A stretch of DNA of 8,737 nt from Rhodospirillales bacterium (GCA_016776525.1 JADHTD010000104.1:1-8737), one strand, 5' to 3'; numbered from the stretch's first letter, positions 1 through 5,680 are shown. A program made the numbers and translations. The notes: generated by a model not told the origin, from the sequence alone.

Positions 1-906
1 ATGTTTGAGAGCCGCGCCGAAGGTCTCGATCATGTTCGCCTGGCTCAACAGGGTGACCGGGGCCGGCACGATTTCCAGTCCGCTGACGGCGGTGGTCTGG
101 TTGGCGCTATTCATGACCACCGTACCGCCGTTGTTTTCAACGATCACCTCGCCGGTAAACCCGTCGGCTTCTTCCATCAGCACGACATTGAGGTTCTCAC
201 CGTCGGGAATATCGATGCCGACCTGGGTACCATTGACGCCGATCCGCGCCACCGGCGTTTCGATACTCATGGCATCGGGGCTGGATTTGGAGATCTGGCC
301 GCTGACGAAGGCGAAAACGCCTTTGACCACGGAAAGGGACAGCGTGCCTTCCTCTGAACTGGGGTCATAGGACATCTCGTCCAGCATCAGGATACCGTTT
401 TCGGCCATCGAAAATGTGGTTTCATCGACAAGCACGACGCCGACGGCACTGTTTTGCGAGGTTTCAAGGACATCGCCCTGATAGACGGGGTCACCGACTT
501 CGAGTTCCCCGCGCGTATTGTCGGCATGGGTCACCATGATGGTGCCGGTGGAACTTTCGACATGGCCGATGGGAACGTTGGCGTCGGTTTCGGCGGCGGT
601 CGGCGGGGCCTCTCCGGCAACATCGCCGGCCAGCATGGAGACCAGGGTGCCGTCTACCTGGGTGCCGCTCAGGGATACGATATCGGGAAGCGAGCCTTGA
701 CCAAAATAATTGTTGATGACGACTTTGGTGCCGTCCGGCCAGGTCAGGGAGAGGTTGTCGCCTATCCGCGAAAACTCAGCCGACGACAGGGAGAGTCCTT
801 CAGGCAGGGCTACCGGTTCGCCCAAGCTAGGCGTCAGGAATACCGTATCGGTACCCACTTCTCCGTGGGTGCCGTTAACGGCATTATCGGTAACCGTCTT
901 ACTCAT
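1..906 (-). CDS. FecR-domain large surface/secreted protein, N-terminal part (C-terminus beyond the window)
   Basis: The minus-strand frame is open from an ATG at 906-904 to base 1 (302 codons, no stop), so the gene continues past the left edge. An in-frame TAA lies about 13 codons upstream of the ATG, and AGGAG (complement of 921-925) sits 14 bases before it, a rather long spacing. The protein opens MSKTVTDNAVNG with no signal peptide. Residues about 25-55 (ALPEGLSLSSAEFS, then LTWPDGTKVVINNYF) resemble the N-terminal prefix of Bap/BapA-type giant adhesins. Residues about 115-235 look like a FecR domain, with IGHVESSTGTIMVTHAD, a GDPVYQGDVLET segment, FSMAENGILMLDEM, and SIETPVARIGVNGTQVGI. 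Known members of this architecture are very long repeat proteins exported by type I secretion and used in adhesion or biofilm. That role is an inference here because the repeats and secretion signal lie outside the window. Acidic, low-Cys composition fits an exported protein. Confidence 0.75.
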   Translation of the reverse strand, partial: MSKTVTDNAVNGTHGEVGTDTVFLTPSLGEPVALPEGLSLSSAEFSRIGDNLSLTWPDGTKVVINNYFGQGSLPDIVSLSGTQVDGTLVSMLAGDVAGEAPPTAAETDANVPIGHVESSTGTIMVTHADNTRGELEVGDPVYQGDVLETSQNSAVGVVLVDETTFSMAENGILMLDEMSYDPSSEEGTLSLSVVKGVFAFVSGQISKSSPDAMSIETPVARIGVNGTQVGIDIPDGENLNVVLMEEADGFTGEVIVENNGGTVVMNSANQTTAVSGLEIVPAPVTLLSQANMIETFGAALKH

Positions 907-975
907 AATTTTGACCCAGGCTCCTAACCGGACTTAAACGCTCTCAAGAAGCACCTGGACTGTTGTTTTTATTGC

Positions 976-1007
976 CGGATTATACGTCCGAAAAACTGAA
1001 CAGAACC
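976..1007 (-). promoter_or_regulatory. Candidate promoter of the FecR-domain gene, with a dyad over the -10
   Basis: On the minus strand a perfect TATAAT lies at 984-979, about 73 bases upstream of the ATG at 906. The -35 is weak (GTTCTG or GGTTCT at 1007-1001, spacer 16-17). The -10 sits inside a short dyad, CGGA at 976-979 and TCCG at 987-990, which could serve as an operator. The -10 match is seen directly; promoter activity is inferred. Confidence 0.4.
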
Positions 1008-1170
1008 TTACATACCCTTATATTCACACAGTGGTTTTGTAAGTTTATGCTCCTCTAATTACGTGCTTTTTTTCGCTACCCCCATTAGAGCAAGGTTCGT
1101 GCCAAAAATATGGCCGGCTATTTCTAGTTACAGATCAATAACTTACACAACCTAACGGAACATTCTCATT

Positions 1171-1200
1171 TTGATAAAATGTTTAATATCAATATGTTAT
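1171..1200 (+). promoter_or_regulatory. Candidate plus-strand promoter upstream of the hairpin cluster
   Basis: TTGATA at 1171-1176 matches a -35 at five of six positions. It is followed by TATGTT at 1193-1198 (spacer 16) or TGTTAT at 1195-1200 (spacer 18). The -35 overlaps a CATTTT-GAT-AAAATG dyad at 1167-1181. Transcription from here would run through all the inverted repeats at 1237-1422 before reaching the regulator at 1524, giving either a long structured leader or a separate small RNA. This is inference from motif matches only. Confidence 0.3.
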
Positions 1201-1236
1201 GAAGAAGTTTAAGATCATTTTCGCTTTTATATTTAT

Positions 1237-1268
1237 CTAAAACCGATATCTGTCGCGGACGGTTTTAG
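1237..1268. repeat. 9-base perfect inverted repeat
   Basis: CTAAAACCG at 1237-1245 and its exact complement CGGTTTTAG at 1260-1268 are separated by 14 bases. It could be a hairpin in RNA or a protein-binding dyad; no T-run follows directly. Confidence 0.6.
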
Positions 1269-1284
1269 TCTCCCAAAAAGCGAA

Positions 1285-1303
1285 TCTTTGCAAAATGCAA
1301 AGA
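1285..1303. repeat. 19-base dyad TCTTTGCA-AAA-TGCAAAGA, possible operator
   Basis: TCTTTGCA at 1285-1292 and TGCAAAGA at 1296-1303 are exact complements around a 3-base centre. The short centre and near-continuous symmetry look more like the binding site of a dimeric DNA-binding protein than an RNA hairpin. Which protein binds, if any, cannot be read from the sequence; the regulator encoded at 1524 is one candidate. Confidence 0.5.
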
Positions 1304-1314
1304 AATGATCCCCT

Positions 1315-1358
1315 ATCCCAAGCCTGAATATATTTTTGGGATTTTGACTCTTTTTCTG
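1315..1358 (+). terminator. Terminator-like hairpin inside the divergent region
   Basis: ATCCCAA at 1315-1321 pairs with TTGGGAT at 1336-1342 (7 bases, 14-base loop). T-rich DNA follows (TTTTGAC, then CTTTTTCTGGG). With the candidate promoter at 1171-1200 this could end a short transcript of about 150 bases. The stem is modest and the T-run is interrupted. Confidence 0.3.
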
Positions 1359-1368
1359 GGTTTTTGTG

Positions 1369-1422
1369 GCGTTCGCCTCCAAAGACTCCCGCGGGGCGAC
1401 GCAATCCGTCAGTCGGCCGACT
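1369..1422. repeat. Bulged GC-rich hairpin followed by a 12-base palindrome
   Basis: GCGTTCGCC at 1369-1377 can pair with GGCGACGC at 1395-1402 if one T is bulged, and the loop contains CCCGCGG. Nine bases on, AGTCGGCCGACT at 1411-1422 is a perfect 12-base palindrome. These lie about 35-90 bases upstream of the candidate promoter of the regulator gene, a usual place for an activator or repressor site. Confidence 0.45.
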
Positions 1423-1455
1423 CGAATGCCCCTAGAGAAAAAAGGGGCTTGATTA

Positions 1456-1484
1456 TTGCGTCTTGGCTTGCAAAACGCTAATAT
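1456..1484 (+). promoter_or_regulatory. Candidate promoter of the response-regulator gene
   Basis: TTGCGT at 1456-1461 and TAATAT at 1479-1484 are spaced by 17 bases and end 39 bases before the ATG at 1524. The stretch 1479-1502 is very AT-rich and offers alternative -10 hexamers (TATTAT at 1493-1498). No strong ribosome binding site precedes the gene; AAGGG at 1501-1505 is 18 bases away. Confidence 0.35.
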
Positions 1485-1523
1485 AAGAAAATTATTATAT
1501 AAGGGTTGGCTTCGAAATAGATC

Positions 1524-2138
1524 ATGCTAGACAAAATTCGCGTTGGAATTGCCGATAAGAATCCGCTGGTTCGGGCCGGACTCAAACAACTGCTGTCTGA
1601 GGATGAACGGTTTGAACTGATCGTCACCTGTACCGACGGTGAAGAGTTCATCGTTGCCACCACGCGCCTGCCGATCGATGTCGGCGTTATCGGCTGGGTG
1701 ATGTCGCCGGGCAATGGCGAATATGTTCTCAAGAAACTCAGGGAATTTCAAAATGCTCCCCGCATCGCCGTTTATACGGGGGCCGAAGGCATTGAAATTC
1801 CAGCCAAAGTGATGGCCCTGGGCGGCGCCGGTTTTTGCACTAAAAGCGAAGCACCGCACACGCTGTTGGAAACCATCGCCACCCTTGCCGAAGGCCGCAT
1901 GGTGTTCCCGTTCATGGACATCAATATGATCCACGACGATCCCATGTCGGGCCTGACGCGGCGGGAACGGACCATCCTGGCCGAACTCGCCAACGGCAAA
2001 ACAAATGCCCAGATCGCCCGCGATCAGGGGGTCTCGGTCAACACCGTAAAGTTTCATTTGAAAAACCTCTACGACAAGCTGAATGTTCGAAACAGGGTCC
2101 AGGCGGTCTCCCGATACCTAAACCCACATGGGTCATAA
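1524..2138 (+). CDS. Atypical NarL/FixJ-type response regulator (LuxR HTH), receiver lacking the phospho-acceptor Asp
   Basis: This 204-residue protein has a receiver-like domain at residues about 5-125 and a LuxR-type helix-turn-helix at about 143-197. The DNA-binding part is canonical: LTRRERTILAELANGKTNAQ, then IA, VSVNTVKFHLKNLYDKLNV. The receiver is degenerate. In active family members two acidic residues stand at the start; here they are D11 and K12. The phospho-acceptor Asp falls in a D-x-x-x-x-D-x-x-M pattern; here D52-V-G-V-I-G57-W-V-M60 places Gly at that position. T85 and K107 remain. It is therefore probably not switched by classical phosphotransfer and may be constitutive or ligand-controlled (inference). 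The gene lies 261 bases upstream of cbbM on the same strand, so it is a candidate regulator of the carbon-fixation operon; cbb operons are more usually controlled by the LysR-type CbbR, and no CbbR is present here. No sensor kinase gene is adjacent. Confidence 0.85.
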   Translation: MLDKIRVGIADKNPLVRAGLKQLLSEDERFELIVTCTDGEEFIVATTRLPIDVGVIGWVMSPGNGEYVLKKLREFQNAPRIAVYTGAEGIEIPAKVMALGGAGFCTKSEAPHTLLETIATLAEGRMVFPFMDINMIHDDPMSGLTRRERTILAELANGKTNAQIARDQGVSVNTVKFHLKNLYDKLNVRNRVQAVSRYLNPHGS

Positions 2139-2241
2139 TCTAGAAATAGAGTAGGTTTTTACTACCCATATAAGTTCTATTCCCCACCCTATTGGCTATT
2201 CCCCCGCCGCCGGCAACCCTTTATGAGAATAACCTAATAAA

Positions 2242-2268
2242 TAAAGTCCTCACCTAAAGCGGACTTTA
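2242..2268. repeat. 8-base perfect inverted repeat in the cbbM upstream region
   Basis: TAAAGTCC at 2242-2249 and GGACTTTA at 2261-2268 are exact complements with an 11-base loop. It could be a transcript hairpin or an operator for the operon. The rest of 2139-2399 holds no gene, and no clear -35/-10 pair was found. TTATGAGAATAA at 2221-2232 is a short AT-rich dyad just before it. Confidence 0.5.
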
Positions 2269-2294
2269 CAGATTTCGGCTTTCGCGCCCGACAG

Positions 2295-2325
2295 CCCCCA
2301 AGCAGACCTAAGGGGGTTTTGTTTT
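2295..2325 (+). terminator. Intrinsic terminator or attenuator between the regulator and cbbM
   Basis: CCCCC at 2295-2299 and GGGGG at 2312-2316 form a short GC stem with a 12-base loop, followed at once by TTTTGTTTT (2317-2325). It ends 74 bases before the cbbM ATG and starts 156 bases after the regulator stop. It may simply end the regulator transcript. If the operon promoter lies upstream of it, it would act as an attenuator in the cbbM leader. The stem is short, so efficiency is uncertain. Confidence 0.5.
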
Positions 2326-2384
2326 CGCAAAATACTTGGGCCGAAGAGCAGAGGATTCACGGGTCAGGAAATCCCGTTAGACAT

Positions 2385-2390
2385 AGAGGA
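2385..2390 (+). promoter_or_regulatory. Ribosome binding site fixing the cbbM start
   Basis: AGAGGA lies 9 bases before the ATG at 2400. This supports 2400 as the start rather than an in-frame TTG at 2319, which would overlap the terminator-like T-run and add 27 residues unlike any RuBisCO. The protein from 2400 begins MDQSNRYAAL, as form II enzymes do. Confidence 0.8.
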
Positions 2391-2399
2391 ACGATCAAA

Positions 2400-3779
2400 A
2401 TGGACCAATCGAACAGATATGCCGCCTTGGACCTTCGTGAAGAAGATCTGATTGCCAACGGTAAACATGTGCTTTGCGCTTACATCATGAAACCGAAAGC
2501 CGGGTATGGGTACCTGGAGACGGCAGCCCACTTCGCCGCCGAATCATCGACCGGCACCAACGTCGATGTTTCCACTACCGATGACTTTACCCGCGGCGTC
2601 GATGCCCTGGTCTATGAAGTCGACGAGGCCAAGGAGCTGATGAAAATCGCCTATCCGGTGGAACTGTTCGACCGCAACATCATCGATGGCCGGGCCATGA
2701 TCGCCTCCTTCCTGACGCTGACCATCGGCAACAACCAGGGCATGGGCGACGTCGAATACGCCAAGATGCACGACTTTTATTTCCCGCCCGAATACCTGCG
2801 GCTGTACGACGGCCCGGCAACCACCATTGCCAATATGTGGCGGGTTTTGGGACGCCCGGTGGTTGATGGCGGCTTCATCGTCGGCACCATCGTAAAGCCG
2901 AAACTGGGCCTGCGCCCCGGCCCCTTTGCCGAGGCCGCCTATCAGTTCTGGCAGGGCGGTGATTTTATTAAAAACGATGAACCCCAGGGCAACCAGCCTT
3001 TCGCGCCGCTGAAGGAAACCATCGACCTGGTGGCCGACGCCATGCGCCGGGCCCAGGACGATACCGGTGAGGCGAAACTGTTTTCGGCCAACATCACGGC
3101 GGACGATTACCACGAGATGATTGCCCGCGGTGAGTACATCCTCGAAGCCTTCGGCGAGAACGCCGACCACGTGGCCTTCCTGGTCGACGGTTATGTGACC
3201 GGACCTCAGGCCATTACCACGGCCCGGCGCACTTTCCCCAACCAGTTCCTGCATTATCACCGGGCCGGGCACGGCGCCGTCACCTCTCCTCAGGCGAAGC
3301 GCGGTTACACCGCCTTTGTGCTGTCGAAGATGGCCCGCCTGCAAGGGTCTTCCGGCATTCACGTCGGCACCATGGGTTTCGGCAAGATGGAAGGCGAAGC
3401 CGACGACAACATCATCGCTCACATGATCGAACAGGACAGCGCCGACGGCCCCTATTACCACCAGGAATGGCTCGGCATGAAACCTACGACGCCGATCATT
3501 TCGGGCGGCATGAACGCGCTCAGGATGCCCGGTTTCTTCGGGAACCTTGGCCATTCCAACCTGATCATGACGGCCGGCGGCGGCAGCTACGGCCACATCG
3601 ACGGACCGGCTGCCGGGGCCACCTCGCTGCGCCAGGCCGAACAGTGCTGGCGGGAAGGCGCCGACCCGGTTGCCTTCGCCAAGGATCATAGGGAATTCGG
3701 CCGCGCCTTCGAAAGTTTCGAAGCCGACGCCGACCGTTTGTATCCGGGCTGGCGTCAGGCCCTGAACATAGCTGCTTAA
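2400..3779 (+). CDS. cbbM: Form II ribulose-1,5-bisphosphate carboxylase/oxygenase large subunit
   Basis: This 459-residue cytoplasmic enzyme adds CO2 (or O2) to ribulose-1,5-bisphosphate; the R. rubrum enzyme has 466 residues and aligns from the first residue. Using the same numbering, all expected catalytic residues are present: E48 (AAESSTGTN), K166 (GTIVKPKLGL), the carbamylated K191 with D193 and E194 (GGDFIKNDE), H287 (LHYHRAGHGA), H321 and the loop-6 K329 (GTMGFGKMEGE), S368 (IISGGMNALRMPG), and the phosphate-binding GGG (TAGGGSYGHIDG). N-terminal and barrel domains are intact with no frameshift. Family enzymes work as dimers or dimer multimers of large subunits without small subunits, which makes the small-subunit-like gene at the end of this operon notable. 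The gene is first in the operon; the next gene follows after an 89-base spacer with tandem repeats. The identification is secure. Confidence 0.98.
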   Translation: MDQSNRYAALDLREEDLIANGKHVLCAYIMKPKAGYGYLETAAHFAAESSTGTNVDVSTTDDFTRGVDALVYEVDEAKELMKIAYPVELFDRNIIDGRAMIASFLTLTIGNNQGMGDVEYAKMHDFYFPPEYLRLYDGPATTIANMWRVLGRPVVDGGFIVGTIVKPKLGLRPGPFAEAAYQFWQGGDFIKNDEPQGNQPFAPLKETIDLVADAMRRAQDDTGEAKLFSANITADDYHEMIARGEYILEAFGENADHVAFLVDGYVTGPQAITTARRTFPNQFLHYHRAGHGAVTSPQAKRGYTAFVLSKMARLQGSSGIHVGTMGFGKMEGEADDNIIAHMIEQDSADGPYYHQEWLGMKPTTPIISGGMNALRMPGFFGNLGHSNLIMTAGGGSYGHIDGPAAGATSLRQAEQCWREGADPVAFAKDHREFGRAFESFEADADRLYPGWRQALNIAA

Positions 3780-3790
3780 GCGCACGCAAT

Positions 3791-3823
3791 AGGGAAGCAA
3801 CAGGGAAGCAACAGGGAAGCAAC
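3791..3823 (+). repeat. Three perfect 11-base tandem repeats in the cbbM-cbbP spacer
   Basis: AGGGAAGCAAC occurs three times head to tail at 3791-3801, 3802-3812 and 3813-3823, followed by a CAA/AAC-rich, almost T-free stretch to 3856. Each unit carries a Shine-Dalgarno-like AGGGAAG, but the nearest is about 50 bases from the ATG at 3869. The unit length is not a multiple of three, so the repeat is not protein-coding. It lies in the mRNA between RuBisCO and kinase and may tune expression or translation between them (inference). Such repeats can change copy number by slippage. Confidence 0.85.
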
Positions 3824-3868
3824 AGCAACAATAACGACTACAATAATAACAGCAACGGGGCGGTAACA

Positions 3869-4774
3869 ATGAGCAAAAAGCATCCTATTATTGCGGTGAC
3901 CGGGTCATCCGGCGCCGGCACCAGCACGGTGAAAGTCGCATTCGAACATATGTTCCGCCGGGAGGAGATTAAACCGGCGATGATCGAGGGCGACAGTTAC
4001 CATCGCTATAACCGGGCCGAAATGAAGGCGGCCATGAAGCGTTTTGAGGCGGAAGGTTGCGATCATTTCTCCCACTTCGGTCCGGAAGCCAACCTGTTTC
4101 AGGAACTTGAGGAAACCTTTCGGCTTTATGGCGAAGGGGGAACCGGCAAACGGCGACTCTATCTGCACAATCACGAAGAAGCCGAACCTTATGCCCATTT
4201 AGGCTGCGGGCCCGGCGACTTTACCCCGTGGCAAAATTTCGATGACGACACCGATTTGTTGTTTTACGAAGGGCTGCACGGCTGCGTCATCGGCGACGGC
4301 ATCGACATGGCCCAACATGTCGACCTGAAGATCGGCGTCGTGCCGGTGATCAACCTGGAATGGATTCAAAAAATTCACCGCGACACCCAAATGCGCGGCT
4401 ATTCCGAAGAAGCCGTCATGGACACCATCCTGCGCCGCATGCACGACTATGTCCATTATATCGTACCCCAGTTCAAGAACACGGATATCAATTTCCAGCG
4501 GGTGCCGGTGGTCGATACATCCGACCCCATTATTGCCCGCGACATTCCGGAACCGGACGAAAGCCTTGTCGTCATCCGCATCAACCGGCCGGGCCGCTTC
4601 GGGGTGGACTTCCCCTACCTGTTGCAGATGCTGCGGGGATCGTGGATGTCCCGGCGCAATTCAATCGTCGTTCCCGGCGGCAAGATGGGCCTCGCCCTGG
4701 AACTGGTCCTGACGCCGATCATGCGCCATATCATCGAGGAAAAGCGCCGCCATTTCGAACCGGTGGCGGCCTAA
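3869..4774 (+). CDS. cbbP: Phosphoribulokinase, class I (bacterial type)
   Basis: This 301-residue cytoplasmic kinase phosphorylates ribulose-5-phosphate with ATP to give the RuBisCO substrate. The sequence follows the Rhodobacter sphaeroides enzyme closely. The P-loop is GSSGAGTSTV (residues 12-21). The catalytic base D42 and substrate residues H45 and R49 lie in GDSYHRYNR. E134 is in LFYEGLHG, and K168, R171, D172 and R176 are in WIQKIHRDTQMRG. R31, R237 and R262 sit at positions corresponding to Arg residues that I recall being implicated in NADH allostery in the R. sphaeroides enzyme. The C-terminus is slightly longer than that of the R. sphaeroides protein. The ATG has a GGGGCGG-like ribosome binding site 5 bases upstream. 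It is second in the operon and is followed after 24 bases by a paralogue. It is probably the fully active kinase of the pair. Confidence 0.96.
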   Translation: MSKKHPIIAVTGSSGAGTSTVKVAFEHMFRREEIKPAMIEGDSYHRYNRAEMKAAMKRFEAEGCDHFSHFGPEANLFQELEETFRLYGEGGTGKRRLYLHNHEEAEPYAHLGCGPGDFTPWQNFDDDTDLLFYEGLHGCVIGDGIDMAQHVDLKIGVVPVINLEWIQKIHRDTQMRGYSEEAVMDTILRRMHDYVHYIVPQFKNTDINFQRVPVVDTSDPIIARDIPEPDESLVVIRINRPGRFGVDFPYLLQMLRGSWMSRRNSIVVPGGKMGLALELVLTPIMRHIIEEKRRHFEPVAA

Positions 4775-4788
4775 GTGGCGGCCGGAAT

Positions 4789-4792
4789 AGGA
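4789..4792 (+). promoter_or_regulatory. Ribosome binding site fixing the start of the second kinase
   Basis: AGGA lies 6 bases before the ATG at 4799. An in-frame GTG at 4775, directly after the stop of the first kinase, lacks such a site and would add eight residues absent from the paralogue. From 4799 the two kinases align residue for residue from Met1. Confidence 0.7.
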
Positions 4793-4798
4793 CAGATC

Positions 4799-5680
4799 AT
4801 GTCGGAAAAACACCCCATTATCGCGGTCACCGGTTCGTCGGGCGCCAACCGCAAGACGGTCCGCGAAACCTTCGAGAAGCTTTGCCGCGAAGAAGGCCTG
4901 CTGGCCGCCTACGTGCAGGGGGACGGCTTCCACCGCTACGACCGGGAAAGCATGAAAACGGCCATTGCCGAGGCCCTGGAAGCCGGCAACGACCATCTGT
5001 CGCATTTCGCACCGGAAGCCAACCTGTTCGACAAACAGGAAGAACTCTACAAATCCTACGCCGCAACCGGCACTGGCCAGCGGCGTTTCTACCTTCACAA
5101 TTGGGAAGAGGCGGAGCCCTTTAAGGACCTCGACCTCAAACCGGGGGAATTCAGCCCCTGGGAAGACATCCCGGACGGTACCGACATGCTGCTCTATGAA
5201 GGGCTGCATGGCTGGCTCAATACCGGCATGCTCAACCTGCGCCAATATGTCGACCTGAAGATCGGCGTCGTGCCGATCATCAACTTGGAATGGATTCAGA
5301 AAATCAACCGCGACACCGGCATGCGCGGCTATTCGGAAGAAGCCGTCGTCGACACCATCCTCCGGCGCATGCCCGACTACGTCCATTACATCGTGCCCCA
5401 GTTCGGCAAGTCGGATATCAACTTTCAGCGGGTGCCGGTGGTCGACACCTCCGACCCCCTGATCGCCCGCGATGTCCCCACCGTCGATGAAAGCGTCGTC
5501 GTCGTCCGTTTCCGGCGGCCGGAGGACTTCGACGTGGACTTCCCCTGGCTGCTGCGCAATGTGGACGGCGCCTGGATGTCCCGGCGCAACACCATCGTTA
5601 TTCCCGGCGGCAAGATGGGGTTGGCCATGCAACTGGTCCTCACCCCCATCATCCGTTCCTTAATGGAAAAACGTCAATGA
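4799..5680 (+). CDS. Second phosphoribulokinase paralogue with altered P-loop
   Basis: This 293-residue protein aligns without gaps to the kinase just upstream; by hand count about 184 of the first 290 residues are identical (63%). Catalytic residues are kept: D42, H45 and R49 in GDGFHRYDR, E134 in LLYEGLHG, and K168, R171, D172 and R176 in WIQKINRDTGMRG. The ATP-binding loop differs: GSSGANRKTV replaces GSSGAGTSTV, so G17-T18-S19 become N17-R18-K19. R31, in the presumed allosteric site, becomes E31. The protein may be a kinase with changed nucleotide use, a regulatory partner in a mixed oligomer, or a decaying copy. The intact frame, good ribosome binding site and conserved active site argue against decay. 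The downstream small-subunit-like gene overlaps its stop by ATGA, which implies translational coupling. Membership of the phosphoribulokinase family is secure; activity is not. Confidence 0.92.
   Translation: MSEKHPIIAVTGSSGANRKTVRETFEKLCREEGLLAAYVQGDGFHRYDRESMKTAIAEALEAGNDHLSHFAPEANLFDKQEELYKSYAATGTGQRRFYLHNWEEAEPFKDLDLKPGEFSPWEDIPDGTDMLLYEGLHGWLNTGMLNLRQYVDLKIGVVPIINLEWIQKINRDTGMRGYSEEAVVDTILRRMPDYVHYIVPQFGKSDINFQRVPVVDTSDPLIARDVPTVDESVVVVRFRRPEDFDVDFPWLLRNVDGAWMSRRNTIVIPGGKMGLAMQLVLTPIIRSLMEKRQ

Larger units (their letters stand above)
907..1523. other. AT-rich divergent intergenic region (617 bases) without a gene
   Basis: No convincing protein gene lies here on either strand. The region separates the minus-strand FecR-domain gene from the plus-strand regulator, so it must hold the promoters of both. 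It is clearly more AT-rich than the flanking coding DNA, especially 960-1360. It contains at least six inverted repeats between 1167 and 1422, with arms of 6-9 bases, some listed separately. A weak GCCCC...GGGGC hairpin lies at 1428-1448. The density of dyads suggests operators or a structured transcript. Confidence 0.7.

Noticed and set aside
454..927. Plus-strand open frame opposite the FecR-domain gene
   Set aside because: It is antisense to a minus-strand frame with recognisable FecR and Bap-prefix motifs; its own product has no family resemblance and only shadows that gene.
2221..2240. TTATGAGAATAA as a CbbR (T-N11-A type) binding site
   Set aside because: It does not fit the spacing of known CbbR sites, and there is no cbbR gene in the window.
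2319..2399. TTG start at 2319 giving a 27-residue extension of RuBisCO
   Set aside because: It overlaps the T-run of the terminator-like hairpin, and the extension is unlike form II enzymes; the ATG at 2400 has a proper ribosome binding site.
3692..3868. Frame of the first kinase stays open upstream through the repeat spacer into the 3' end of cbbM, suggesting a frameshift fusion with an Asn-rich linker
   Set aside because: There is no canonical start codon or slippery heptamer, the 11-base repeats are not a multiple of three, and the A/C-rich spacer simply has few stops. Separate translation from 3869 is simpler.
2544..3869. Long minus-strand open frame (441 codons) antisense to cbbM
   Set aside because: The plus strand encodes an unmistakable RuBisCO. 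Long antisense frames are common opposite GC-rich genes, and its product is low-complexity and unlike known proteins.
4661..5632. Long minus-strand open frame antisense to the two kinases
   Set aside because: It shadows the plus-strand phosphoribulokinase genes, whose catalytic motifs are clear.
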